The notes under the pieces: model-generated
What the model saw: only the letters and a program-made list of their open reading frames with translations
What the model was told of the DNA's origin: nothing
Database searches by the model: none
Position numbers and translations under genes: made by a program
In this document: in pieces, positions 10,401 to 23,500 of the stretch
Layout: the number at the start of each line of letters is the position of its first letter
How positions within the stretch are numbered: position 1 is the first letter of the stretch
Origin: Cycas panzhihuaensis
Lineage: Eukaryota > Cycadophyta
Length of the DNA stretch: 64,000 nucleotides
Assembly: GCA_023213395.1 (NCBI GenBank)
Contig: CM041465.1
Span: 40,059,741 to 40,123,740 of the forward strand
Reading direction: 5' to 3'

Positions 10401-11582
10401 AACATATGATTTTCTTAATCATAAGTTTTTCTCTATCAAAGTTATTCACTCTTAGTACGAAGGAATTGCTAAGTACCTAATAATAGGATAAACACCAATA
10501 GGAATGGATAAGATATAAAGAAAACATTTTATTAAAAATACAATTCCTTCTCAATTAACACATGGAATTCTCTATAAGTTAGGATTGGATGAGGTGTTAA
10601 GAATATGCATTATGGAATATGAGGTGTAGGATGTGTTAAGAGAGGCTCATGAGGGAGTAACATTTGCTCATCATAGAGGAGATATAATAGCAAGGAACAT
10701 ATTATTGGTTGGTTTCTAGTGGCCAACATTATTTGAGGATGCAAAAAAGTGGGCAAAAGCATGTGATGTCTATTAACACACAGGTAAACCCTCTAAATTG
10801 AATTATTTGCCATTGCACCTAATCCTAGATAGAGTACCATTTAAAAAATAGGGACTAGATTTCATAGGGTTGATTAGTCCACTTACCTAAAGAAAAAGAT
10901 ATTTAATGCATAATTATAGCCACAAGATTTATGACCACATAGATAAAGGCAAAACCAATGAGGTAGTGTGATATAAGGAGTACTATCAAATTCATCTAGG
11001 AAATCATTATAGTGCATTTTGGTTGCCCATTAGAGATGGTAGCCAACCAAGGAAGTAGTTTTTCTAATAAAATCATTAAGCACTTGACATTAGAATTTTT
11101 AATCCAACATCATAAATCTTCTTTATACTATCCTAGGGCTAATAGATAAATGGAAAGTACTAATAAAATTTTGAAGAATGCTTTGATAAAGATCCATAAT
11201 GTAGAGTGAACATATTGGATAAACAAACTTTGTTAAGTTTTTTGAGTAAATAAAACTATAAGGAAGTGTCCACATAAGCACACACCCTTCTAACTAGTGT
11301 ATGGATTGGAAGCTATAGTTCCTTTAGTGTTTGAACCAGAAAGTATTTGAATAGCCTAACTAGCATGATTAGGAGAAGAAGAATCTTACAATCAACATTT
11401 GATTCAACTAATGAAGTTAGATGAAGAATGTGTATGGGATATATAGGAGCTTCAAGTAGAGGAAGCCAAGAGAAAGGTATGGCATGATTAGCATGTAAAG
11501 GCATCCTAGTACTAGAGAGGAGATCTAGTTCTATTGTATGATAGAAAATTTAGAATAAAGCCTGGTAAGATAAAATTAATAT
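10401..11582 (+). pseudogene. pol: G0 integrase (decayed, split by C1)
   Basis: A zinc-finger region is visible as REAHEGVTFAHHRGDI, then AKACDVY (10640-10790), with the last Cys lost. The catalytic core begins GLDFIGLISP (10855-10885). Multiple stops and small shifts follow. The integrase tail is cut at 11582 by copia C1 and resumes at 16583. The product would have inserted the element cDNA in the nucleus. Confidence 0.8.
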
Positions 11583-12038
11583 TGAAGAGAAAATATAATC
11601 ATAAAAGTAATGTATCAGTAGAACTCTAAATCATACAAATAACAAATAGCATAAATAAACCAAGCACACAATAAAAAACACTAACAGATTTAGGTCTAAG
11701 TATAAACCTTTTATTAATCTAAGCAACAACTAAAGAATTATAGAGATGAAAACCACAATTCTTCTCATCGATTCCTCAAATACTTATTCAACCTTTTAAT
11801 GCTATTACATAAAAATATATAGACATAACTTTACAAGATACTAACTTGCAGTTTTATAATATAATTGGCATAAATCATGGGCCAGAAAGACCCCTATAAG
11901 ACACCCAAAAAAAAAATTAGGGGCTTCTACCCTTGAACCCTCGCTTCAAGGGCCGCTGGCCTCCTAGACCCTAGAAAGTGACTAGGGTATAACATATATA
12001 CCCATTTAACACTTATAAAGTGATCAACATATCTAATA
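11583..12038 (-). repeat. C1 3' LTR
   Basis: The plus strand starts TGAAGAGAAAATATAATC and pairs with 16091-16582. Its outer end on the coding strand should be TGTTAG, but here it reads TATTAG (C to T on the plus strand at 12037). Confidence 0.9.
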
Positions 12039-12099
12039 ATATTTCACTTATTGAACACTTTATAAGAAACCTGCATACATAATTACTTAATGCCAAAAT

Positions 12100-13600
12100 C
12101 ATAAACATCCATTGCCTTTCTACACTATCTAAATTTTTCTATGCTAATAATTTTAGTTAATTAATCTACAGTATTCTCTTATATAGCAATTTTTTACAAG
12201 TCCACCTTATGATCTTAAACTATTTTTCTCACGAAATGGAATTACACATCAATATGGTTCAACCAAGCATGAAAAGTAGGGTTCTTTATTAGCTAGATTA
12301 CACTTTGACTATCACAATATATCCTCATAGCATCTTACTTAAAGCTAATATTTATGTATAATATTTGTAACTAAATCATTTCCTTGCATGTATGATTAGC
12401 TACAATATACTTTTCTTTATGCTAGAAAGTGCCACAACTTGCTATCTTTTTCTCATCTAACTAATTGTACCACCATAAAGGGTAAAAATATACTCGCTTA
12501 TAGATTTTCTACTATCAAGATCTCCAACCTAATCAATATCAACAAATCCTCTCAGGTCCACTATTCTACTCTCAATGGGATCTCCTTAGTAGAAAATTTC
12601 AGTTTGATGTACCTTATAGATACCTAAAAATCCTTTTCACAACCATCCAACGCTCCTTGCCTAGGTTTGGCATATGCCTGCTAACTACTTCCACTATATG
12701 GATAATGTTTAGTCAAGTGTAAACCATTGTGTACATTAAACTACTAGCTGCACTAGCATAAGGGATAAATGCCATGTCTTCTATTTCTTGGTGAATCTTC
12801 AAGTATTATTTAGTTGATAATTTTAAACCAATAGGAAGAGGAACATTAATTGGTTTACTATCCTGCAACCTAAACTACTACAATATTATCTGAATGTATC
12901 ACCTTTGAGTAAGTCAAATCTTCCAATTTCTTCTATCCCTTTTAATCTCAATACCCAAAATAAAATATACAACACCGAGGTCCTTCATCTTAAAATAAGA
13001 TGTTAGTTAATTAATTAAAAGTATATAATTAATATATAAAGCCAAAATAACAAAGTAATCACCAACCTGTTTATAATAGACACAATGATCTGGTTTTCTA
13101 CACACAAATCCATCCACCAATATATGTGAATCAAACTTTTGATACCACATCCTCGGTAACTATTTCAAGCCATATAATGACTTCTTCAACTTGCACACCA
13201 TATTCTCCTTCTCTGTAACTTCAAAACCTTCAGGCTATAATATATAAATTTATTCCTCGAGGTTACCATGAAGAAATGTAGTCTTCACATCTATTTGATC
13301 CACCTCAAGGTCATAGGCTATTAACTATAATAGCCAATAAAATATAAGTAAAGCTACTTTTATAATAGGAGGAAATATCTCACTAAAATATATTCCTTTG
13401 ACTTGGGAATAGCCCTTTTACTATAAGCAAGTTACTTTTCCATAATACTATTTGGTTGAAACTTCTTCTTGAAGATCCATTTATTATCAATAAGTTTTCT
13501 ACCATCAAATAGATCCACCAAATCCCATGTGTTACTTTTATCCAAGGTCATCATTTTTTCTTCCATAGCCTTCTTCCATAGTTTAGCTCTATCTTGATTC
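12100..13600 (-). pseudogene. pol: C1 reverse transcriptase and RNase H (decayed)
   Basis: Minus-strand reading shows copia RT pieces: near 13040 the catalytic YVDD box context is present, but the box reads YINY. RNase H pieces lie at about 12200-12600. Stops and shifts occur throughout, and no open frame longer than about 60 codons remains. The assignment rests on order and motif context within a clearly bounded copia element. Confidence 0.7.
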
Positions 13601-14850
13601 CAAATCCTCCTGAATAATACTTAGATCATCGTTTATAGTACATAAACAAAAGAGGAGTAATGAAATTCTTTAGGAATATACTTGTTAGTCTATCTTTTCT
13701 TACGAGTTGATCTTCTCAAGATGTGGGGTTTTTGAGGTTGAGCTACCTACACAACTAATCCTTCCTCTTTAGCTAACTCATATTCTGATGTAGAATTTTC
13801 ATCGCTTACATTAAATCATACCTTCTTATAGTCTTCCTCCTTTAGTTCTTCATCTTACTTTAGAGACTTGAACTTCTCTCTAAAGATAACATCACGATTA
13901 TACACAACTTTTTTGTTTCAAGGTTATAAAGCTTGAACCTTTTAACACCATTACCATAGCCAATGAAAATTATCTTTTGTGCTGTAAAGTTAATCTTAGT
14001 CCTCTATAGTCTAGGAATATGCATAAAAGCTTCATAACCAAAAACTCTAAGATGATCAAGAGATGGTTTCTTACTAGACCACACTTGTTTAGGTGTTTTG
14101 TACACTAAGGCACTCATCGGTGATATGTTTATTAGGTTTCTTGTAGTCATCATAGGCTCAGCCCAAAATTTCTTCTCTAAACTAGTAGCACTAAGCATAC
14201 TCCTTGATCTCTCTAGTAAGGTCTTATTCATCCTTCCAACAACTTCATTCTACTATGGTATATAGAGGATTGTCTTTTACCTTGATATCCCATATTACTT
14301 ACAAAACTACTCAAACTCTTTTTGAGAAAAACTTATCTTTATTATCAATCCTCAGTACCTTGATTTGCTTATCACTTTGATTCTTGACCAAGGCCTAGAA
14401 TTCTATGAATTTACTGAAGACCTTAGATTTCTGCTTGAAGAAGTACAACCACATCTTTCTTAAGAAATCATTTATGAATGAGATAAAATATTTGGACCCA
14501 CCTAATAAGGGTATATCAATAGGTACAAAAGTATTATTTTACACCAATTGCAGAATAACCTTTACTCTCTTTGAGCTTAAAGGAAAATTGACGTGATTTT
14601 ATTTTCCATATACACAATACTCATAGAAATCAAAATCAAGGGAGCCATTAATTCTATAGATATCTTATTCCATACCTTTGAAGAAATCATGGAGGCCTTT
14701 CTTTCTAATGTAGCCCAATCTCTAATGCCACAATATTGTTTTACTAGCAAGTGATACTTGGGTCCCACCTACATTATTGATACTTTATATAATAGCCAGA
14801 TTGTAATGCCAGCACACACCATGCTCATATTAAGCTTGTATAGTATTCTA
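13601..14850 (-). pseudogene. pol: C1 integrase (decayed)
   Basis: The best piece (14231-14004) reads LERSRSMLSATSLEKKFWAE, then a segment with TPKQVW and LRVFGYEAF, which is the conserved C-terminal core of copia integrases. Upstream pieces (14768-14577) match the pre-integrase region. It lacks intact catalytic spacing. Confidence 0.75.
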
Positions 14851-14999
14851 AATTAGACCCCTCTTACTAATACCAATGCTCCTTAAACCATTCTACAACT
14901 ATATTAAAAGTCACTTCTATTCTTGCATTACCTAATTAACTAATAAACAATAGACCCATAGCCAAACCATGAATATGACTTACATTAGGGATAGTTTTC

Positions 15000-16070
15000 A
15001 CCTTTCCATCTCCAAACTAAACCTTCACCCTTTCACAACTCCTAATTTTATATGGTAATGATTACAAAAAATACTTTACCTCCATTAATACTTTTATATT
15101 CACAAAACTACTCCCTATGGGGAGTAACATGAAGTGAAGTACCAGAGTCAATTAACGAAGGCTCAATATTTAACAATTTACTTAAGGTTTCCAAATAAAC
15201 ATCACCATCAGCTTCATCGAAGGCTTTTTCTACCGTGGAAGAAGTAACTTCAGGTGACTTTCCCTTTTCAACCTTGACTCAATACTAGCTCTTTATATGG
15301 CTAGCCTTCCCACATCTCCAGTATATTAAGGGGCCTTTGCTTAGAGATTTGGATTTTTTTCTAAATTTTAGTCATCTGTACCTAGGCCTTTGTTGGTCAC
15401 AATCTAACGTTCCACCTCTCACCGTTAATACATCTTTTAAATGATCCTCAAAAGATTTTTGCCTTGTCTCTTCTAACAGTAGGAAAACAATAATATCATC
15501 AAATTTTAGGGTGGTAATAGTCGTGTTGCTGATCATCATCACTAAACTATCCTAGGGATTAGGAAGTGAACATAATAGGGTAATACACTTGTCTTCTTTA
15601 TACATTATTAGCCCAATTGAAATAAGTTGGCTCACCATGATGTTAAAAGTGAGATTATCTACAACTGCATTTCCATCACTCAAGTGAATATAACTTTTTT
15701 TGATGAAATAGATTATTAACCAAAGACTTAGTCAGATATAGGGCCTCTAACATTTTCCATAGATCTTTGGCCATAGATTCTATGGTAATATTTAACAACA
15801 CCACTTCTACAGGCATAACCTTATTGAATATATTATTTTTTTATTAAGCTTCTCCTAGTCTTTATCACCCATAGTTGCAGGCTTTGTTCCTGCTATAATA
15901 ATCCAACGATCCATCTTAATGAGGATATCTTCTATTTTTAGCTTCCATAACTTGAAGTTCTATCTATTAAACTTTTTAGTCTCTGTCTTTATAGTGATTT
16001 CCATGATCTTTACACTTAAGTTCACCAAACAAGGCTCCCACTCATCAAATGGCTTCCCATAAAATTAAAA
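15000..16070 (-). pseudogene. gag: C1 Gag and protease (decayed)
   Basis: Near 15140 the minus strand encodes LIDSGTSLHVT, the copia protease active site D-S-G. Near 15310-15330 a zinc-knuckle remnant reads WRCGKASH, with flanking Cys positions lost. Upstream is Gag with many stops. Confidence 0.7.
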
Positions 16071-16075
16071 CCCTT

Positions 16076-16088
16076 AGCTCTGATACCA
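16076..16088 (-). promoter_or_regulatory. C1 primer binding site, initiator tRNA-Met
   Basis: The coding strand reads TGGTATCAGAGCT, two bases inside the 5' LTR. This is the classic copia primer site. Confidence 0.9.
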
Positions 16089-16090
16089 AA

Positions 16091-16582
16091 TGAAGAGAAA
16101 ATGTAATCAAAGAAGTAATGTATTAATAGCACTCTAAACCATGCAAAGAATAAATAACATAAATAAACCAAGTACACAACAAAGAACACTAGGAGATTTA
16201 GATTTAAGCATAGATATTTTATTAATTTGAACAATAACTAAAGAATAATAGAGATAAAAATCCAAATTCTTTTCATCAACTCATCAAAGACTCATCTAAC
16301 CTTTTACATATGTTGTTACATAAGAATATATAGATACAACTTATTAAGATATCACCTCACAATTTTACAATATAATAGATATAAACCATAGGCCAAAAAG
16401 ACCCCTATAAGACACCTAAAAAAATTTTTGGGGGGCTCCTACCCCCAAATCCTACTTGGGGGTCCACTAACCCCTAGACCGCTAACTGGGGGCCCTACAA
16501 TGGGCCCTTAGACCCTACAAAGGGGCTCGAGTGTAACACCTATATCCATGTAATACTTGCAAAGTGTTTAACATACCTAACA
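16091..16582 (-). repeat. C1 5' LTR
   Basis: A 492-bp repeat ending in CCTAACA on the plus strand (TGTTAGG on the coding strand), followed by AATAT. It is longer than its partner because of small insertions near 16450-16530. Confidence 0.9.
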
Positions 16583-16720
16583 AATATGGCTTGGTTATTT
16601 CAAGGTGAATCAAATTTGTATTAAAGGAGTAGTTAGATTAGAGTGCTTAGATGGAAAACCATTGACCAAATTAGTTAATAAAAATAGATTAAAACTATAT
16701 AAATATTTAAAAAGAAAAGA
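16583..16720 (+). pseudogene. pol: G0 integrase C-terminal tail
   Basis: After the AATAT duplication the frame reads LGYFKVNQICIKGVVRLECL, then NRLKLY. This matches the end of gypsy integrases (compare the GC tail near 57.4 kb). It marks the end of G0 pol. Confidence 0.8.
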
Positions 16721-17127
16721 AAAAGAAAGAAATAGCATACAAACTAAGGGGATCAACAGTAGTTAATCATAATTGTAATGTAATATTCACATCATTATTA
16801 GCCAAAAATGTAATGGTTACATCATGAAGTTATTGGTCATAATAGGTAAAGGACATATCATGGTCATAACAAAGTATTATTACAATGATGGAAAGCACAA
16901 GATCATGCAACATGTAGTGAGTAATGACATTATAATCATGATTAGACAAGACAATCTACAGAAGATTACAATGAAGGCAGTTAATAGTGATTTAATCTCC
17001 ATCATCTTCCCTTGAAAAATATTAATTATGAATCAAGAATAGTCGATAGATTATTATTTATAGAAGACAATCATCCAAGGAATGGTAGTTGGAAAAAGGA
17101 AAAAACTCAATGGTAGAAGTGAGATAT
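16721..17127 (+). other. G0 spacer between pol and ORF3
   Basis: AT-rich non-coding spacer with scattered words such as TTACATCATGA and ATCATGGTCATAA. It is in the position where GE1, GA and GC carry tandem palindromic arrays. If an array was here it has decayed beyond clear periodicity. Confidence 0.4.
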
Positions 17128-18678
17128 CTCTAGGAAAAATATTACTTTCAAAGAAAATGATGATCTTAGGATGAGATCCAAATGGCTCAAAATGTGATCT
17201 CAAGATAAAAGAGAAAGAATGATAATGGAAGTAGGTTTAGATAAATTTGGTCGATATGTTTCTAATTCCTTTGAAATTATTATCTCTAGTAACCTCCATT
17301 ATAGTCATACATCCTAGATTGTTAGATATATCTATAGAAAGTATTATAGTGATTTGAGAGTTACCAAATAATAGAGAAGAAATCTCCAAGGACAAGTAAA
17401 TTTTGAGGGAGTTAGTCACAAAATGGATTAGAATAGATGTCCAAGACATATCTAGTTTGGGAATCAACATTACTGGAATACAATTAGAAGAGAAAAGATG
17501 GATCACCCATATCATATTCACAAGAGAAATTTGAACTCAAAAGAATCTATATATTCCAACAAATTTGAGAAACATATTAGTCTAAGTAGCAAGGAGGGAT
17601 CAATTTAATTAGGCCTATTCGTAGCCCAATGACTTCTCAAAAATTTAGAAATAGTTCAGGAAGCCACCAAATCAATGATGTTTTGCCATATTACAATTCT
17701 ATAGGAATTGTCATTTGCATAAAATCCCAAGCTAGAAATCCCATCCCTAATTAAATGTTAGGAACCACTTACTAGATGGACTAAAGTATTCAACAAGGAA
17801 AGCATTCAGAATATAGTATGGCTATAGATTCAAGGTAAGGTGGAGAACTGGCTCCTTCAATGGTATGAAGAAGTTAGTCTAGTGTTAGATAGAAACATAA
17901 TAGAAGAAGAAGAATTGTGAGAAATAGAGACCTCATAAGTAAGTACTATAAATCAAGAGATAGTGGAAGAGGAAAAAGAAGAAGAGTATGGAAGAAGTGA
18001 AAGAAGGAAATAATAAATTAGATTAGGGAAAAGAAAAATAGATGAAGAAAATGTAGTGTTTGCATAGGAAGATCCTAGAATTCATACTAATACAGAGCCT
18101 TAGATTCTAATTAACCTAGAGACATTCAAAACTAAAGAGAAAAGATGGAAGTGGAGGAAATTAGCATAGAAGAAAAGATGCTAAGAAATCATTAATCAAC
18201 TTAACCAACAATTAGGAAAGGTAGAGTATTTGATAGATAATAGGATTTTATAAGATAAGCTAGATCCAAAGGAATATAACCCTTAGGATGTCACATAATG
18301 GAGAACTTTATTCCTAACACACATCATAAGACAACTCATTACATAGTTGGAAAATAGAATATGGAGACCACCACCTAATATATAACAAATACATAAACTA
18401 AAGCAATAGCTACAAATAACAAAAATAAAGTTAGAATTTTTGAAAGAATTGTATTGCAATAAGTGGATGATATAAATGAGGTTATATAACACCTTGAGAG
18501 ATTTAAAGAAAGTTTTGATCAACATATTCTAGAAGATATCCAACTTTTATTTCATAAACTTAGAGCTTAGATTTTGAAGATGGACAAGGATTCAAAATAA
18601 TAAATAAAATTATGGAAATAAATGAGAGGGTACTAGATTAACCTACAAAATACTTGAAGGTTAAATTTGAAATTAATA
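17128..18678 (+). pseudogene. G0 ORF3: conserved accessory protein (decayed)
   Basis: The start TFKENDDLRMRSKW (near 17140) aligns with TFQESDDEQIQRQW in GA. After a frameshift near 17365 the reading continues with LPNNREEISKDK and WITHIIFTR (about 17499), matching LPNKGPDISKDK and WIAHFVFTR in GA. A Lys/Glu-rich middle (17890-18060) follows, then LDPKEYNP, IIRQLIT and RPPPNI (18225-18370), the conserved C-terminal helix region. Most internal stops are TAG at probable Gln or Trp codons. The LINE is inserted at the 3' end (18678). Function unknown. Confidence 0.75.
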
Positions 18679-19073
18679 TACGCAGAGGAAGATGAGAGTA
18701 TCACGGCTACGGAGTGGAGGAGGAAGGGCGAACTGTATGGTATACAGAAGACACAGAGAAGGCTAGTCTGGCCAGATTACGCCCTGCATGCTTTTCCAGA
18801 GTCAGTGGAAGGCAGGCACGGGGTCTGTGTAGAGTGGCGCTTGAGCACAGACGAAAGAGGATGGAGCTCTCACAAGGTAGCAGCGCTGAGCAGGTTAGTA
18901 GTGTACGCCTGAGGGCTTCACAGTTACAAAAGAATCAGACAAAGACTGATCTGCATGCCCAAGATTGGTACCCCAGAAGCTTAGCCAAAGGGAAATGGTT
19001 ATGCATAGACAAGCTTAATGGTGAGTTTATGCTGCTTTTGCAATTCTTATAAGATCTTTCCTTTGCTGTTCAT
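18679..19073 (+). promoter_or_regulatory. LINE 5' untranslated region
   Basis: About 395 bp before ORF1, G+C-richer than the flanks. L1-type elements usually carry an internal promoter here; none can be pinpointed from sequence alone. Open frames in it (18667-19052) have no recognisable product. Confidence 0.5.
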
Positions 19074-20545
19074 ATGATGCAGACAACCCTAAACCAGTCT
19101 CAGTCTTCCCCTTCAGGGAGGACTTACCTAGATGTATTAAGAACTAGAAACCAAGAGGAACAAGACATAATCCCTGTTAAAATTGGAAACAGATATAAAA
19201 TTTTGATACCGAAAGAGGTTACCAAAAAGACCATACAGTATTGGGAGAATAGCCCCTGAGCGTGTTCTCGTGTCCCGTGCCGTGACTAGATATCATCAGG
19301 GAGTGGATTAGAAACAAATGGAAGACCAGAAACCCTGCCCAAGTCATGGAAATGCCTAAGGGATGTGTCCTTTTTAGGTTTTTAAGTCAGGAGGACATGA
19401 TTTCCATCTTACTGAAGTCTCCATGGATGTTTGGGAGGAAGGCCATGACACTGGAGAAATGGCATCCAGATTTCGACCCAAGCACTCCTGTGGTTAAACA
19501 AGCTCTGGTTTGGGTTCAACTTCCTGGGCTCCCCCTACACTTCTGGAACCCAGAGACGGTCAAAGGGACGGCTAGAATGATAGGACTACTTTTAGCCTTG
19601 GATTCAGCTACAAAAATAAATCTAGATTGATGAATGCTAGATTCTGTGTTCTGGCTAAGCTCGATAGTGAGCTCCCGGTTGAGGTAGAGATTGAGTCAGA
19701 TGGTGGATCTATCATCCAAGGCTTATTTTATGAGGTGGAAGGCTTCAGGTGCACAAAATGCAAGAATAGGGGGCATCTCCCCTTTCAATGCCCAGGGGTC
19801 CCACTGAGAGCGGATAACCAGGAAGTAGGGAAGGAGGAAGAAGATATTAGGAGGGAGACATTAACAGGAGAAATCGATAGATCAGATAAGGTTGATCTCG
19901 TAGTGAGTTTTTGGGCAGTGGGAAGGACTCTACTATAGCTTGTCCCACAGATAAAGAAATTGAAGAAATGTCAGTTAACAAGGAAATTTAGGAAGACGGG
20001 GGTAAGGACATGGGGGCCAATGTGGCTGGTAGGGGAGAATCTAAAGGTGAAGTGACTGAAGGTATCTCACGATTGGAGTTGGGGAAGGTGCCTGTGGATG
20101 TTAAAGATCAATTAATGGACCTAGGCCAGACGTAGGGGGAAGGGGACCCTCGGGCCACAGCTGATAAGCCAGCAATTGCCAAGCTTGCCAAGAATATAAA
20201 CTGGGATTTAGAGGATTACTTATCTGAGCCTGAGGAAGGGGGTCTGAGAGAACAGGGTTAAGAGGAGCGATAGGTAGGTTCTGTAGCTGAAGGAGGAGTA
20301 GGAGTTGGGCCCAGAGGAGTAGATTCAGATAGAGGAGGAGGCAGGACATGTAAATGGGTTTCAAAAAGTAATACATCAGAAGTGAGGAAGGCCCCAGATT
20401 ATGGGATAGAGAAGAAGGTGGGCAGACCCCCTAGAAAGGCCACCATAGAGAAAGAAACACAAGCCCAGATAGACCTGGGTTACCAGAGTACGCTAAAAGA
20501 GGGGGGAGCACTAGAAGGCCCTAACCTCAGAAGCAGGAAAGGATG
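19074..20545 (+). pseudogene. LINE ORF1 protein (DUF4283-like plus CCHC knuckle)
   Basis: It starts at MMQTTLNQ (19074). Frame breaks occur near 19257, 19630 and 19905. The DUF4283-type RNA-binding domain reads VLFRFLSQEDMISILLKSPW, then VWVQLPGLPLHFW (19346-19560). A zinc knuckle CTKCKNRGHLPFQC (19750-19792) is intact. The C-terminal part is acidic, then basic, with KKVGRPPRKAT (about 20415), an AT-hook-like or nuclear-localisation patch, and ends LRSRKG before TGA near 20543. ORF1 proteins bind LINE RNA and help target-primed reverse transcription. Confidence 0.85.
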
Positions 20546-20568
20546 AGGGGCGAGGCTTCCAGTCATCC

Positions 20569-23500
20569 ATGAAGGTCCTTTCTTGGAACATCAGGGGGCT
20601 AAATGCCCCATCCAAGTAGAGATTGGTCAGAGAACTAAGGATTAGTACAGAGGTCGATATTGTACTCTTGTAGGAGACTAAATTGGAATAGACAAAGGAA
20701 GCAGAGGTGCTTAACAAGATTTGGAGGAAGGGAGAGGGGAAGACATGTGTAGGTTCGGCGGGCTCCGGGGGGTTGGTCTCTCTCTGGAATCCTAAAAGAT
20801 GGAAAGGTTATGAGGTGTGAAAGAGTAAGCACTTCATAACCATTGGATTGGTTAGTGTCTCGACTAACAAGGAGTATTGGATCACTAATATTTATGCCCC
20901 TACTTTGGTTGAGGGCAAGGGGAGATTATGGGATGGTCTGGTGGAAGCCCACAAAGCATGGGAAGGTCCCTAGTTGGTGGCGGGGGACTTCAATTCCCCC
21001 CTATATCCAGAAGAGAAGAAAGGTGGGAAAGGGGGGTGGACCAGAAGTATGTCTGATCTTGATGTGTTCCTGCAAGCGGGTGGCCTGATGGACGTTCCCC
21101 TCAAGGGTGCTAGGTACACCTGGTCCAATAGGCAGCTAGGCCATAATCACATACAATGTAGATTGGATAGGATGTTAACAAACTACGAATGGGCTTGCCA
21201 CTTTGAAGGTGTAAAGTTGGAAGCCCTTCTGAAATCTGGGTCAGATCACTCACCCCTTATTTTAGAGGGGTTGGTCCTGGTGTTTCACAAAGGGGCACCA
21301 TTCCGCTTTGAACTTATGTGGCAGAAACATCCAGACCTGAGAGAAAGGATTCAGGACTGGTGGGGAGTCCAGGTATAGGGTTGCGCCATGTTCAGGTTCT
21401 CGAAGAAACTGAATTGGATCAAGAAATAAATTAAAGTCTGGAATAGGGAGGTATTTGGTAATATTTTTGAACATAAGGGTGCCTTGCTGGGGGAACTAAA
21501 GGGGATAGAGGACAGGATCCAGAGTGAGGGAAGAACCCAGGAATTGGACTATAAGGAACTTTCTACTTCCAGGAAATTTGAGGAGGTCTTGGAAAGGGAG
21601 GAAATCTTCTGGAAGCAGAAATCTAGAGAGCAATGGATAAGGGAGGGGGATAGAAACACGAAGTTCTTCCATCTATCCACTTTGAGGCACAGGGTCCATA
21701 ACAGGATCACTAAAATTTACGGCAGGGACGGAGTTGAGTATGAAGCAGAGGATCAGATTGGTGGTGTTGCGATGGATTACTTCAAGGAGCTATATACAGA
21801 GCCAGGATGTCAGGACCCTATCCTTAGGGCGGCTCTCCTGCAATATATTCCGAAAGTGATTACTGAGGTCCAGAACAACAAATTGACAGAACCCTTCTCT
21901 CAGGAGGAGGTCGAGAGGGCCTTATTTAAGATGGGTTGGGATAAGGCCCTAGGGCCAGATGGTTTCCCTCCAGGATTCTTCCAAGAATATTGGGAGATAA
22001 TCAAGGATGATCTCATGTTGGTGCTCAATGAATTTTTCCTTAGGCGAATAATTCTAAAGGAGTGGCAGGCAACATTCTTGGCTTTGATCCCAAAGAAGGA
22101 GGGAGTGGAAGTTATGGAAGACTTTAGACTGATCAGTCTATGCAATATTAAATATAAGATATTGGCTAAAGTGCTAGCGAACCACCTGAGGGAGAATCTT
22201 CCATAAATTATTTCTCCTAACCAGGATGGGTTCGTGAAAGGAAGACAAATCTCGGATGGTATTATAATTGTCCATGAGGCCCTACACTCAACGTTGCATC
22301 GTAAGGAAGTGGGCATGATTATTAAAATAGATATGTCCAAAGCCTATGATCGGGTGGCCTGGGACTATCTAGTGGATTGCCTTAAGGCATTTGGTTTTGG
22401 GGAGGTTTGGAGGGAGTGGATGAGATGCTGTATTTCTAGAGTTTCCTTTTCAGTATTAATAAATGGGAGGTCAACCCCTTTCTTTAATGGGTTAAGGGGA
22501 TTGAGGCAAGGTGATCCCCTCTCTCCTTTCCTGTTCATTATAATGGCAGAAATGTTAGGTAGGGTGACTTTGGAGGCCCAGCGGACAGGGAGGATAACAA
22601 GTTTGAGAGTTTCCTCTAACCTAGATAATATTGTGCACCATCAGTTTGTAGACGATAATATTTTTCTCTGTAGGGCTTTCCTGGGGTAGGACAAGGCTTT
22701 AAAATTGGGTCTACAGGCTTATGAAAGGGCTACAAACCAAAAAATCAATTTGGATAAAAGCTCAGCCTTTTTTATCAATACTCCAGAGAGGTTGCAAAGA
22801 AAAATAAGCAGGATTTTGGAGATGGCTAGGGGCTCCCTCCCTAGTTCATACCTTGGTATGCCTCTATTTATGGGGATTTGTGGGATCTAGTAGTGAGCAG
22901 ATTCAACAGGAAGTTGACGGGATGGAAAGGTGCTCTTCTCAGTTGGGCTGGGAAAATTCAGCTAGTGGTGGCTTCCTTGCAGAGTATCCTGATCTATCAA
23001 ATGACTGTCTTCAAAATACCGAACAAGGTTATTTCGATTTTGGAGGGAATCATGAAGAGATTTCTTTGGTCAAGAGCTGAAGACAAAAAGAGAATCCACC
23101 TAGTGTCATGGGAGAAGGTCTATAAGCCTAAGTGGGCGGGAGGTCTTAGCATTAAAAGATTGGGTCTGTTTAATGAATCTTTCTTGGCAAAGACAGGGTG
23201 GAGACTCACTAAAGAAGTAGGTTCGGTTTGGGGGGAAATCATAGCAAGGAAGTACCTCAGGGATAATCACTTTTTATTGGAGGAGGGACTCTGTATGGAG
23301 GGGTCCCCGGTATGGAGGGCCATTAGGACTTCGAGACCCCTTCTTCGTGAAGGTATGCAATGGAAGCTGGGGGACGGCAAAAGCATAAGATTCTAGGAAG
23401 ATACATGGTGTGGACACTTTAAATTAGAGGAGATACCTAATATTGGTATCATGAAGAGAGACTGTGTAAGTCGCTATGGTCCCTTTGTCAAAAATTACTG

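Larger units (their letters stand above)
11583..16582 (-). mobile_element. C1: Ty1/copia element, minus strand, about 5.0 kb
   Basis: LTRs at 11583-12038 and 16091-16582 are flanked by AATAT on both sides (11578-11582 and 16583-16587). The primer site matches initiator tRNA-Met perfectly. In the coding direction the order is Gag, protease, integrase, RT, RNase H, the standard copia order. All parts have many stops. It is inserted within the G0 integrase. Confidence 0.95.

Noticed and set aside
16721-17127. Tandem array between G0 pol and ORF3
   Set aside because: Recurring words are seen but no fixed period could be established by eye. An autocorrelation test would settle it.
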